Source: Phorcus lineatus (taxonomy: Eukaryota > Mollusca > Gastropoda > Trochida > Trochidae). Taken from it: a stretch of DNA of 64,000 nucleotides. Where the stretch lies: positions 32,728,908-32,792,907 of the forward strand of contig OV121083.1 of assembly GCA_921293015.1 (NCBI GenBank), read 5' to 3'. Position 1 is the stretch's first letter, and every line of letters starts with the position of its first letter. Shown here piece after piece: positions 45,901 to 59,900 of the stretch. A model generated the notes under the pieces. That model worked only from the letters and a program-made list of their open reading frames with translations. It had not been told where the DNA came from and searched no databases. The position numbers were made by a program, and so were the translations under genes.

Positions 45901-47913
45901 AAAAAAACATAACCGACTCATAAAGGTTAGATTATTTTCCTTTTGAGTGTTGTGAACAGTTTCGTGAATCCATGAATTGATTTAGTGACTTTTTCAGGGG
46001 AATGTCAAACTTGTTAAGTGCCAAATGCCATATGGACTGTACACAGGTTTTGCCCTCAGGACTTGCTGTGCCAATTATTAACGAGAATTTTACTTAGAAA
46101 TTGTAATTTTCATCTTTTCTATGCAGAAAAACATGTCAGATAGAATTATAGGTTTGACCCTTAAATGCACTAGTGCACGCCAATATTTCGTAAACAAAAC
46201 GAATGCACAGATACTGCATATCTCTCAATATTACTCACTATCCTCACTCAAGTAATCTACCTCGTAAGTTATTTAACAAATATTTACGTATTCAGGTAGT
46301 AAAGTGGATTTTTTAAGGCCGGAAGTATTAAATGTTATGTTACATTAAATCCGCATGAACTACGATATCGGAAATATTAAGATTTTGCTCATAACCAAAA
46401 AAGCGGAAACGGCAGCTGCTATGGTTACTCTAATAACAATGCTAATACTGTGTTATTAAATCGGTTAATTTACAGCATTGCTTTCATAAAACACATTTCA
46501 TGATTTGTTCTCAATTCAGAGTTAAGGTAAATTCAATAGATGCACACAGTACTAGTTCAGCCGTTTCCAAGTGTCAATAATTTATCCGTTTTGTGCACAG
46601 CTAACCATAGATTTTTATATGTCCAAGCCGAGAACGGCTGTCTTAACGTTTTCATTGTTAATTGCAGGTAAATTGTAAAGAATGTTTAGTACCGGTATTT
46701 CATTGCATCGATAGAAAGTTTAAGTGAATGCATAAGTCCTCGTAAACCTTAAAATAGCCAATTTAAACCGTAATAGCGTGCACTAGTGCCTTTAACTTCT
46801 TTAGAGTAATAAATTTGCTCTCATATCCTGCGGGAATACTCCCTGTAAGCACTAAATCCATTTAAATAAACTAAAAACATGCTTTAAATGAGCCTTTGTT
46901 GTTCATAAATCCCAAATTAACATCAACCAAACACCTGCCAATATTCAGGGCAAAGATACCAGGTTTCCATCTGCTTGTCCCTGGTAACTGAGAGCCCAGG
47001 TGGTAAGTTCAAATTTTGCTTATTAATAGTGCTACAGACAGAAACTTGTATCAAATGTACAAATTCACCTAGGTGCAAGGTACATCCAAATAAATTTCAG
47101 CTTACGGAGTGCAGCAGTTTGTTGGTTTAGTCAAAGAATGTGAAAAGTCTACAGACAACAGACAACAGGCCATGCCATAAGTTATCTGAATGTATATATT
47201 GTCAGCTGACCTTGTACAGCATGGGTCTGAATGTATATATATTGTCAGCTGACCTTGTACAGCATGGGTCTGAATGTATATATTGTCAGCTGACCTTGTA
47301 CAGCATGGGTCTGAATGTATATATTGTCAGCTGACCTTGTACAGCATGGGTCTGAATGTATATATTGTCAGCTGACCTTGTACAGCATTGGTCTGAATGT
47401 ATATATTGTAAGCTGACCTTGTACAGCATGGGTCTGAATGTATATATTGTCAGCTGACCTTGTACAGCATGGGTCTGAATGTGGCCTCCGACATCTTCAT
47501 GACCATGCTAATAATTGTGATGATGACAGAATTCTCAATCTTCTCAATCTCACCCGTTGACTCCTGTACATAAAAAACATTGCAGTAGTCAGTACTCTTT
47601 TAGATTGAAAGATTCCATCACAAAAAAATCTTGAACACAAGTATGCAAACACTAGACAACTACAATCAGGTTGTTGAGATTAGAAATAACAAAATATCGT
47701 GCAAGGAATTAAGATATCAACTTTTTTCATCATCTTCTAATTTATCAAAGGAAGAAGAAAACAATGTTGATGTGTCACCTTGGTGAAAGTTGTCCTGAAG
47801 TCAAGGGCAGTGAATAAGAAGTTAAGGATAATGTTGTGTGAGCTGGCAAGGTCCTCCTTGTTGAGTTGTGCGATGTGCGAGTCCAGCAGCTGCATCAGAC
47901 TCACCACACTCTC
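39950..47913 (-). CDS. HEATR1: HEATR1 exons 13-20: end of BP28CT region and C-terminal HEAT repeats
   Basis: Diagnostic segments: FLFTALDFRTTFTK, MSEATFRPMLYK, LFDWATRHTDKQLRVLVFYR, LKSLFTLFAGYIVKHAAETL, VNCVLDCLHKCFLHDTGEFL, DTLMQPLVDQIENKLGGEE, DDSLWKSLNYQILLKTRS, LPETVPFLAELMEG, LGEPLQKYF. Compared with human, the order and spacing are kept. The first exon's acceptor, the second exon's donor and the penultimate exon's acceptor each adjoin a minisatellite. Confidence 0.95.
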
Positions 47914-50900
47914 CTGCAACACACAGCCAGTCTATACTCTCCTGCAACACACAACCAATCTACTCTCTCCTGCAACACACAACCAGTCTATACTCTCCTG
48001 CAACACACAACCAGTCTATACTCTCCTGCAACACACAACCAGTCTATGCTCTCCTGCAACATACAATTAGTCTACACTCTCCTGCAACACACAACCAGTC
48101 TACTCTCCTGCAACACACAACCAGTCTATACTCTCCTGCAACACACAACCAGTCTACTCTCCTGCAACACACAACCAGTCTACTCTCTTGTAACACACAA
48201 CCAGTCTATACTCTCCTGCAACACGCAACCAGTCTATACTCTCCTGCAACACACAAGCAGTCTACACTTTCCTGCAACACACAAGCAGTCTACACTTTAC
48301 TGCAACACACAAGCAATCTACACTTTCCTGCAACATACAATCAGTCTACACTTTCCTGCAACACACAAGCAGTCAATGCTCTCCTGCAACACACAACCAG
48401 TCTATGCTCTCCTGCAACACACAACCAGTCTATGCTCTCCTGCAACACACAACCAGTCTATACTCTCCTGCAACACACAACTAGTCTACTCTCCTGCAAC
48501 ACACAACCAGTCTATACTCTCCTGCAACACACAACCAGTCTACTCTCCTGCAACACACAACCAGTCTATACTCTCCTGCAACACACAACCAATCTACGCT
48601 CTCCTGCAACACACAAACATTCTGAAAACATACTTGCATTATTTAGAACAACATAAAAAGACACTGGCGATCAACTGACACTACTCTTATACAATAATCA
48701 TCTGGGTTTTCGCCACTGAAGACAACAGCGTTAATTAGTTAGTGTGTGTCATACTTCCACTCGACAGGGGATAATAGCCATCATGGCTAAAGTCATAGCC
48801 ATTTAAACATAACTTCAATAATTAAAATTCAAAGCAAAAGTCAAAAGGACACCAAGAGGTGGAAGATGTAGCAGGCAGAGGTTAGGAACCATGGGTAGCA
48901 CCCACCTGATGGTTGAGCACCAGATTCTCGTAGCATGACACGATGGTTGGCAGCATCACTCGGGCTGGCAACACACTTGCCATGGCTTGTCTGAAACACA
49001 CCCACACAAAGTTCTTGTAAAACATCACTTAAAGGGACATGTGACTTACATGTAAATACTTCATTGAAACACAAATAATCTGGAACAGAACATTCACATT
49101 TTTATTTTGATGGCTTTGTAATTTACACATTGATACAGAATTGTGAACAATTCTTTGAATAGAACACAATGAGTGACTTTCTAAATCTCTACAGGTGTGT
49201 AAAGCTTATATAAGGCATGAATGATCTTATAACAATAAATAAATATCTGTTATTATTGCTTAGTTGTAACATTATACAAAATATTCCAAATTTTAAGTAA
49301 ATCTATGATCTATCAAATGTTCCAAGTTAAGTATGGCACGCTAAAGATAGATTGAGTTACTTGACAGCCTGGAGGCGTTGTTGGACAGGTTGTTTCTGTG
49401 CTGCGTCAAGCACAGACAGCAAGCAGTACTGAAAGAAAACAGAGTGGAAATGCAAAATCTTTCATCTTAAATAGAAATGTTTATGTACATCGGCATCGGC
49501 ACGAAGGCTATCAGGGATGCGGAGGCTTTGGAGACTTGCGCCGAGCAAATGGAACTCTAAGTCATCTATCCCCTTCTCAGAGATTTAAATTTTTATTTTT
49601 TTTTTTATTTTTTTTTTCAGGTATACATACAGGGTGATACAGGGTAATATATAAATACATGTTATTCCATATACATACAGATTCAAAATAAATACATTGT
49701 TCATTGTATAGGAGAGTTTTCATTGTCTAGTCATAATTTCTAAATAAAATATGCAAAATAGACCACAATTGCAGGAAATATGATTCCTGGTCTTGATTAA
49801 TGTAGATATATTTTGTAATATCTTAATATTGTATTATTTGCCTTTTGAAATATGCGATATTAGGAATAAACCCCTACTTACTACAATAGTATACGATATT
49901 CTTAACTAATATGATCACAGCATTTAAGGTGTAATTATTTTTTCCTTTCACTCCAAATAACACTTGAGAACTCGTAAAACTAAGTTGTAAATCAACATTA
50001 TTAAGCCACTTTTAAGTTCACACCATATATTTTCCCCCTGCTACACTCCCAGAACATATGATATATAGTTTTGTCTGATTCATTGCAAAAAGCACAAAGT
50101 GGGGTATCAACGTATCTCATTTAATGAAGGAAATGTCTTACTATCGGATATAGTAATACCTATTGAGTTAGCATAAATAGAACTGCACGTCTAATACCTT
50201 CGTAATGAAGGAAGTTTGTATCAAGGGGGTACACGGTACACAATTCTTCCTTTGAATAAAATTTTCCATTTTCATTAAATAAATCATTCACAAATATTAT
50301 ACCGTTTTTTTACCCACCTTCAATGTAGAATTATCTTATTGCCAAACTTTAAGCAGTCATTATTCCATATACTTTGAGCGAGTATATCATACTTACTTTT
50401 AAAGTGACATTTATATTTATCAAAAATATTGGACCAATCGTTAAAGACTCCTTTGAAAAGGATTTGAAATTGAAGATATCACTTTACTTTCAATATACAG
50501 TTTATGTGAAATCCACAAAAGATTTTTATTCGGCAGTCTATGAATGAGTAGATATTTCCAATTAGATGAAATACTAAGTAATCTCTGAACCCATTTTTAT
50601 TTTTGCGAAGATATAACATTTTCAATAATTGGAACTTTAAAACCCCCATGTTCCAGATAAAGAATAATGGTATCTCTTTTAGCTTTGGTTTATTTCTCCA
50701 AATTGAAAGCACTGTTTTTTGGAATTTGTCATTAACAGATTCAGGTGGGCGGGGTAGGGCGGAGAAAAGGTGGTTTAACTTGGGCAGTAGGAGGAATTTT
50801 AGAACTGTGTCGCCATCGCCAAACTGTGACAATAGATATTCAACATTTCCAATGTTTATCTCTTTAATATTAGCATTGTTTCAAACAAATATGCCTAAAA

Positions 50901-53900
50901 TTTTGACGGAGAGAATGAATAGATATGGCGCTACTGTATTGCCTTGACAACCTCTTTCTATTTTAAAGGGGGAGGATGGAAATCCATTAAACAAAACTCG
51001 TGATTTGATGTCATTATAGAAAGTAGCAATCAAATCAATAAAGTTTTCGCCAAAGTTGAAGAATTTAAGGACACTGCATAGATAATTTCTAACGATAGAG
51101 TCGAAAGGCTTTTTAAAATTGATTAAAAGTAGTAATCCTGGAATTTGGAAGGTTGCAGTGTGTTCCATAAGGTCGTAAACTAACCTGGTTATCTCACCTA
51201 TGTATCTACAAAACCTTTTTGATCATCATGTATTACAAATGGGAGTATGTCTTTCATTCGATTTGCGATAGCTGCTGCTCCGATTTTATAAGATGAATAA
51301 AGAAGCCAGATAGGATGACCGGAACTACAAACAACCCCACCTCCCCAAAAGGCTACCTCCTGTTAAGTTTGGCTAAGTTGAACATGTTTATGTACATCGG
51401 CATCGGCACGAAGGCTATCAGGGATGCGGAGGCTTTGGAGACTTGCGCAGAGCAAATGAAACTCTAAGTCATCTATCCCCTTCTCCGAGATGACTCCCTG
51501 AGGGAAGGCTGGTGCCATATTTTCACATTGCCCCTCAAGGTATTTGAAATAGGAGGGTGGGTTGGGTCATGCTCCACATCCCCACCGACCTCCATCTTCT
51601 CCTCTGAACAATCCCGACAACTCCAAGTCCTCCTTGGACAAGGCTCAGTCGGAGGAACACACAGAGGAAGTACAGGGATGCGGAACATCAATCCACTGAC
51701 AACCTGTCGTCCCTGAGAAGAAAGCACATCCTTCGACCCAGACGCGGACTCTAATGACAAGGCAAAGGGATCCTGGCTCTGGGGGTCACAGGTCCCCCCA
51801 ACAAGGGAACTGAAGTCCGGAATTCCTTCAGGATCTCAGACATCAGGTCCCCCATGAAGCCCTTCATCTACCCCTTAAATAGGCTGTTAATGATGTCTAG
51901 TGAGGTGGTGATGGTATTTTGATATTTTCATAGAGAAAAACTCTGAGAAAACTCAAAACACTGAGCAAAAGAATGTGCATCAAATTTGATGACATATTAA
52001 TAAGTGGTGAGATTAGAGTTACCTGTCCTTGGCACTATGGTAACCACCAGGGTTTGGGTCCCTATTGGGATGGTTATACAGTCAACTCGCTATAGTCCGG
52101 CCACCGATAATCTGAATCTCCCAGTGTCCGAACGGTAGCAAGCTGTAACCAAACTAATCTCTATATAAACTCATTAAATGTTGATTCATTAATCCATTGA
52201 TTCAGTCTCCGTATCCGAACGCTAATCATTAGTTAATTACAGCTATTTCTGCTTCATTAATCCGACGGTTCATCAAAGCGTTCGGTAATCCCCTAGACAA
52301 GCGAGCACCACACTGATTGAATCGGTAAACATCAATGACAGTGGATTGACACGGGAGTTGAGCGTGGCAGCAGTTTGTGATTGTAATAAATTGAGATGTC
52401 TCACTTTGTGTATAAGGAGTTTGAGATTGTAATAAATTGCTTTTGTGCAATGATTGTTTATTAGTATATGTATCTCAGTTGTTATGTGTATATAAAATAA
52501 AACTCATTTGATATTCTAAATACGTTGTCGTCTGTCTGTAGATTTGGTTCGTTTCAGTAGTCCGAACATTTCACTATCCGAACGTTTTTGATGAAAAACA
52601 GAAGTGTTCGGATTATCGAGGTCTGACTGTATATACGAAAACACATTTTCTGTGTGTTCTGTGTATTTTTTGTATATTTTTTATTCAAAATATGTTCACA
52701 ACCTGTCATAAATAAACAGACTTCATCTGAAAGTACCCAAGGGTGGATCCCCTTCTGAAAAACAATCTTACCCATTTGAGATTGGCATAGTTTTGATAAA
52801 AAAAAAGTGACAAAATATTTTCATAGTGATATATGGTTTGTATATATATGGGTTTGTAAGTGACCTTGACTTAAATATTTAAATTGTAGGATAACTTGTT
52901 CCTTAGCTTTTTAGTATCAGACTTCCGAAAAACATTTGTTTGTATGTTTTTAGTTTGAGGTAGTCTGAAACGGCAAAGTTGTGGGCTCCAAGTCAACACT
53001 GACTTTCAGCAAGAAAGAGCCAACAGTGAGTGAGCAGATTATTTTGCAAGGCAGGTACTATAAATTGGAAAATTAGAAAGTCAACTGCCTCAAATTAAGC
53101 ACCATAACTCCCAAAATATTAATTGTATGATGCGAAATGATATGCTTATCATAGACATATTTCCAAAGCATACGTAAAGTTTCAGAAAAACTTATCAAAA
53201 CTGTAGGAGGAGTTGATTTCGCAAGACAGGTACCGTTATACTACAATCTGTAGGAGTCAGGAACATAGGTTTCTCACCACAAAAGTTTGGAATGACAGTA
53301 GTTATGAAAGAGAAGTTAAAAATCTGGAAAGTTTCCCAACAAAGGACAATGGACAACTGCAAATGTCATAAGTCCATCTGGCCTTATAGGCCAAAGTGTG
53401 GGCTAGTGTAGTTCAAAATTGATGGTCACTAATGTGAGCATACATACATGTGTGGTGATGTCGAGGATGTAGGGACTCAGGAAGTGTGGCAAGTTCTCCA
53501 GCACCTTGTGGAGCGCGGTTACACCACTCAGCAGCAGCAGCTCTGTCCTGCAGCATGAAGCAGCCTTATCAGTGTCAGACCTAGTACATTTGTTTAATCA
53601 AACAATCTTCAAATAAATAAAGATACAAGAAATCCACAGTTGGCTACTACTTATTTTTTTTAAAAACACTCTAAATAACATTATTTTCCAAGTAATAAGT
53701 GTAAAATTGACCAATATTGAGAAAAAACTTTGCTTCAGTTTCTGTTGATAGAAAAATGTATATAGTGAGTCAAAATTACATACAATTTCATTTTGAAGAT
53801 AACAACATGATAAGGGCATCAAAGATAAGGTCAATAAATTGGGAAAATAAAACTTGTTTATAATGTAATCATTATAAGCATGCTATTATTACTTTCACTA

Positions 53901-56900
53901 TTACTGACACTTTACTCCAAGAAGTGAAGGCTACACACCTCTGTAGCTCTTGTGTAGCTGCCAGAATCTTGATGACTTTGGGCATGAAGTTGGAGAGGTA
54001 GGGAATGGCATGGACCTTGAGGTCGGCACACACCTCGCCCACATAGAGCAGGGCGCATGCCAGCACGTGTGGGTTGTCTTTGCACTTCACCAGCACCCGG
54101 CTTACAAGCTGTAGCACCTGCACACAGCAGACACTTATACTCTCACACTGAATACACCCATAATCTCATCTACAGTCTGTTTTACATTTTAAATCTTTGA
54201 GTGATAAATAACACATATAAAAACACAAAATGCTGTGATGTGGTATGATCTTACACTTACCTTGAGGAACTGGTCAGGATGTCTAGCTCCCAATAAGCGA
54301 CACAAAACCTTGAGACTGTACAGTGCACTCTGTCCATTGACAGCAATCTCCTCTACATCCTGGGAACTTAGAGTGGTCTTCTTTACGATAGTAGACAGCT
54401 CCCCAACTAGCCCAAGGAGAGCCTCCTCCTGCAACACCAAGAAATGATTTCAGTTTTCAGCCAATCACACACTAGTCTCCACACACACCACACACAAGTA
54501 ACCACACACACCAGTCTCCACACACCAGTCTCCACACACACCAGTAACCACACACACGTCTCCACCCATCAGTCTCCACACACCAGTTTCCACACACCCC
54601 ACACATCAGTCTCCACACACCAGTTTCCACACACCCCACACATTAGTCTCCACACATCAGTCTCCACACACCAGTCTCCACACACTAGTCTCCACACACC
54701 CAACATACCAGTCTCCACACACCAGTTTCCACACACCCCACACATTAGTCTCCACACATTAGTCTCCACACACTAGTCTCCACACACCCAACACATCAGT
54801 CTCCACACATCAGTCTCCACACACCCAACATACCAGTCTCCACACACTAGTCTCCACACACTAGTCTCCACACACCCAACACATCAGTCTCCACACACCA
54901 GTTTCCACACACCCCACACATTAGTCTCCACACATCAGTCTCCACACACACCAGTAACCACACACACGTCTCCACCCATCAGTCTCCACACACCAGTTTC
55001 CACACACCAGTCTCCACACACACCAGTAACCACACACACGTCTCCACCCATCAGTCTCCACACACCAGTTTCCACACACCCCACACATCAGTCTCCACAC
55101 ACCAGTTTCCACACACCCCACACATCAGTCTCCACACACCAGTTTCCACACACCAGTCTCCACACACCAGTCTCCACACACCCAACACATCAGTCTCCAC
55201 ACACTAGTCTCCACACACCCAACATACCAGTCTCCACACACTAGTCTCCACACACCCCACACATCAGTCTCCACACACCAGTCTCCACACACCAGTCTCC
55301 ACACACTAGTCTCCACACACCCAACACATCAGTCTCCACACACCAGTCCCCACACACTCAGACACAAGTCACACAATCACACACACTCACCACACAAACT
55401 CTCTAAAAAATAAAAAAAAGTCTTTGCATAATCAAACACCAATCTTTGCACAATAACACATCAGTCTTTACACAATCACACACCAGTCCTTGCATAATGA
55501 CAAATCAGTCTCGACTGAATACCTGTTTTATGTGTGGGACATCTCTGAACTGCTGAAGGCGGGTGTTGAGGAGTTCCATTGCTTTCCTCTGCACAGTGGG
55601 GAGTGGGTGCTGCAGCAGGGTGGAGATCACCTCCACAAACACACCATCTGGCAGCAGCGACGCAATCTGCACCATTGTCATGTTCTATTATTCAAATTGT
55701 TCAGTTGGGACATGTCACTGGTAGAGCATCACCAGCAGGGAAATGACTGCTGTCATCAATATAAACAACCTCTAAAGTGTGCCTTTTGGATGCACAGCGG
55801 ATTCTCTACATGCATAGTAATTTGAAAGCTTACTTACTTAGAGTCATATCTTAAAATCCATGTCTCATGATGAGAAAAATCTAAAAATTTAGACCAAAAC
55901 TGGTCTAATGAAAAGAGACATTCATTCTATGAATGAAAGGATAAAAACTGAACAATTGATTAGAGGATAATAGCTGAACAATTAATTAAAGGATAATAAC
56001 TGAACAATCAATTAGAGGATAACAATTGATCAAAGCTAGGGGCCCAGGTGAAAGTCTACAGGAAAAACAACTTAAGCCAAGGTCAAGGTAAAAAGCTTTT
56101 TACGATTTGACCTTATTGGAATAATCTTTAAATGACACATAGTTTGTTTCATAAATTGTTAGGTTGCTTAAAGAAGAGCCAAAATACAACCTGCCATGAA
56201 TTAAGTTCAAATATCCTCCCACAACTTGCATCTTTATTTTTAAATGCCCAATTTAGGATAATTTCCTGTTTTGAATGATTATACAAAAACAGCCATATAG
56301 CTGTTAATAAATCAAAATTCTGCGTCCAGTTTACATGAATATTACTTAAATGACATACCCAACACTACCAACCAATATTTGCCTCTGTGCCTGCTGTAGA
56401 TAAGTTTCCAAAATTACATTTGAGTCATTGGTGCACATCACTGTCCGATTTTGATCAAGAATTACAACTTGATCCTGTTTAACTCAACTGATATGCTCAG
56501 TGAGGTTCAGGTACAACCACTGCTCCTCCATAAATTATCCTTATTAATAAAGTTTGACATGTTTGACTACAATAACATACTCTGTGTCCCTTTAAGACAA
56601 GGAAAAACACATATGAAGCATAAAAGATTGATCACTGACCAATTTATAATTAATTATGGAGCCATTAAGAAAATTTACCCTCAGTCTTGATAGAGAAAGT
56701 AAAGTGCTATCACTCAAGGGACTTAACCCTAAAAATAATCATCAAATAAGTTTTCGATTTAGATCTATTTTCTGAAATAATTATCTTATAATTTTGAATG
56801 AAATGACTATTATTTTAAATAGTTATATAAACATATTGTGCTTATCATTTGTATGTTATATATGCATTTGTCCTTATCTACCTGTGACATAGTTAGATAA

Positions 56901-59900
56901 GGGTAATGACATTTTACATACAAAAGATAACTTCATTGATATACTAAGTAACTGGAGAGGTTGAATGACCTTATCTAGGAGTTCATAAGCCTTGTGTAGG
57001 TAAGCCTTCCAGAACTTGGCTGTGGGAGTGTTGGTGTACTGGTCCACATTGTGCGACACCTCTGCGATGAACTCCAGCATCTTCTCCAGCAGAGACTCAA
57101 ACTTCTTCTGCACTGATTTCTTGGTCTCCTTCACACTCATCTGTTCACGTTCAGTCAGACAGAATACAGGACTCCATGAATATCAACTTACTCTTTAACA
57201 ATGAAACGAGCAGGCCATGTAAAAGTTTACATTGAAATAACATAAAGCAAGTGTTAAGTTGTAACCACAAACCTAAAGCCACAGTTGATGTGTATTAGAA
57301 TAAAACATTGCTAATCATTCGCTGGCAAGAACCTTTAACACACTTTATTTGCTGTCTAACATCTGGTCAAATGTGCCTATCCAAACAGCAAAGAATAAAT
57401 AATTTCATAAATCACCACTGACGATGGTGAGAAGCTAGACTGACCTGTGAAACAAAGTGATGGTGGGAGAAGAGGGCCACAAGAAGATGCAGGGCCGCAT
57501 ACTTGAAGTGGCGCAGCTGCTTGGCAGTGTGGCAGGACAAGCTGAAGATGTCGCTCTCCTCCTGCTTCAGAGTCCCCAGTGACTTCGGGATGCTCCTCCT
57601 CCGCAACACTGAGTCTGCAACACAACCATTTCAGACTCGAGTCATGTCAGGTGGTGTCCGCTGACACATCATATCTTCATGCTACATTGTATCAATCTGA
57701 TTCTAAAACACTTCATCTTAGCATACAAATCTTGCATCACAGACCAAATTGTTTAAGCATGAAAAACAAATATTCAACTTAAACCTTAAAAGGTAACGGA
57801 AAACTTCCCTCTAGTAACTATAGTAAGGTCAAGCACATTCTCTGCACCACTCACCGTCCTTGTCATCCGGGAGACAGGAAAGGTACGTGAGGGTGTCCTG
57901 AGCAGTCTTGAGGAGTGTGGTGGGTGAGAGAGAGGCAGCCAAGGTCAGCAGGAACTCCAGCTCCTGGGGAGGGATAGGTCCTGATGTCTGCAACACACAA
58001 CGCTCAATGTATTGCAAAAATTCTTTGAATTTCAAAATATTAACCATTAAAGAGGTTTGTACCAACAAACAAAGTAAATGAAAAATTGCTGTAAATTTGC
58101 ATGGTGAAAGCTGAATATGTATTCTTCAATATTCAAAAATAAAAAATTCATGTCACAGACCTTCTTTTCCAGAGAAATGATGATTTTGAGGGGTTTGTTT
58201 TAAAGGCACTATTGCACGCTTTTTCAAGGTTTGTGAGAACTTATGCATTCACTATAGCTTTCTATCGATGCAATGAAATACTAACATTCCCTACAATTGA
58301 CCTGCAATCAACAATGAAAACGTTAAGACAGCCGCTGTTGGCTTGGACATATAAAAAATCTATGGTTAGCTGTGCACAAAACGGATAAATTATGGACAGT
58401 TGAAAATGGCTGAAATAGTACTGTGTGCAGCTATTGAATTTACCTAAACTCTGAACTGAGAACAAAGACGGAAATATGTTTTATGAAAGCAATGTTGTAA
58501 TTTAACCGATTTAATAACACAGCATTAGCAATGTTATTAGATTGACCAAAGCGGCTGCAGTTTCCACTTTTCTGGTTATAAGCAAAATTTTAATATTTCC
58601 AATATCGTAGTTCATGCAGATTTAATGCAACGTTGCATTAAATACTTCCGGCCTTTAAAAATCAACTTTACTACCTTGATACGTAAATATTTGTTAAATA
58701 ACTTACAAGGTAGATAACTTGAGTGATGAGCTTGAGTAATACTGAGAGATATATGCAGTATCTGTGCATTTGTTGTGTTTACGAAATATTGGTGTGCACT
58801 AGTGCGTTTAAAAAATGGGGAAATGTCCAATTTTGCCTATTAATCTTAAAAACAAAAAAAATAAAAACATTTAAAGATCAGTTAACATTTTTCCAATAAA
58901 TGAGGTGATAATGTAATAGAAAATTGATGTTGATGTTATTCTTTTTTTTGTCTTTTGTAACTTATCTGCAAATATTATAGATACAATTTCAATGATGAAT
59001 GGTACAAAAATAGCTTCACTACACGCGTTCAATAATAAAAATTATTGAAAAATAGTTCAAATATGTGTTGAATAGAAGAAAACATTTTGTAAAAAAATAA
59101 TTTGAAGAAAAAAAAATTCACGGACCTATTTTCCGAGTAATTTGAAGCTGAAGTTAAAATTACTTATGAACAAAGACATGAGGGGATGTAACTCTTCATT
59201 TCCCTGGAATGATAATTCATGGTAATGGTTTGAAACAACACAGTTTATCCTGTTTCAAAGTATTTTATGAAATTCTAAGGTCAGTGTTATGAAATGTTTG
59301 AAGTGTCAAAAGACATTCATGGCCTCTTGGTCAAATCATGTTTGAGCAAAGTATTAGTATCCATAATCAATTTTAAAACCACACCTTTTCAATATGATAA
59401 TTGTTTTCTACATGTATTTGTAAATGACTTAAGTTTTTCAAACTGCGTTTGAGTGTACCGGGGCCATAGATGCATGTTCCAGACAGTGGGATAAAGAGGT
59501 GGACCACAAAATATAAAGATTTAACCTCAAAACTTCCTAAAAAAAGATTTATGTTTATTGCCCGATAAAAGAACACCGCGTGCAAGCGCCGTAAGTTGGC
59601 GGACCTAATACGATGAGGAACAGACCTTAATCAAAGGAAGGTTTGGTGCTTTTATGTTCATAATTAAGTCATATTCTTCAGTTGATAGAAAATATAATTC
59701 GATACTTTTATTTGTTATCTCCAGGATTAATATATAAGCATAGCATTTTGATTTACTTCATGAACCGGCCAGACCACGGACATATTTTCAATTTAATTTT
59801 GACATATGACTTCGGTCATTCAAAATACGATTTTACTTACTGAAACTGCTACTGTTTACGGCCTAGTGAGGATTACTTAAAATTTCGTTCTGATTTTTCT

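Noticed and set aside
47866..48678. Two overlapping plus-strand ORFs of 262-270 codons
   Set aside because: They are translations of the 28-bp minisatellite in different frames; the peptide is a simple repeat and the real gene runs on the other strand.
50603..50947. 114-codon plus-strand ORF
   Set aside because: Antisense shadow of the decayed LINE reverse transcriptase on the minus strand.
54444..55316. His/Ser-rich plus and Cys/Trp-rich minus ORFs resembling small repeat proteins
   Set aside because: Artefacts of the 14-bp cacaca-type array.
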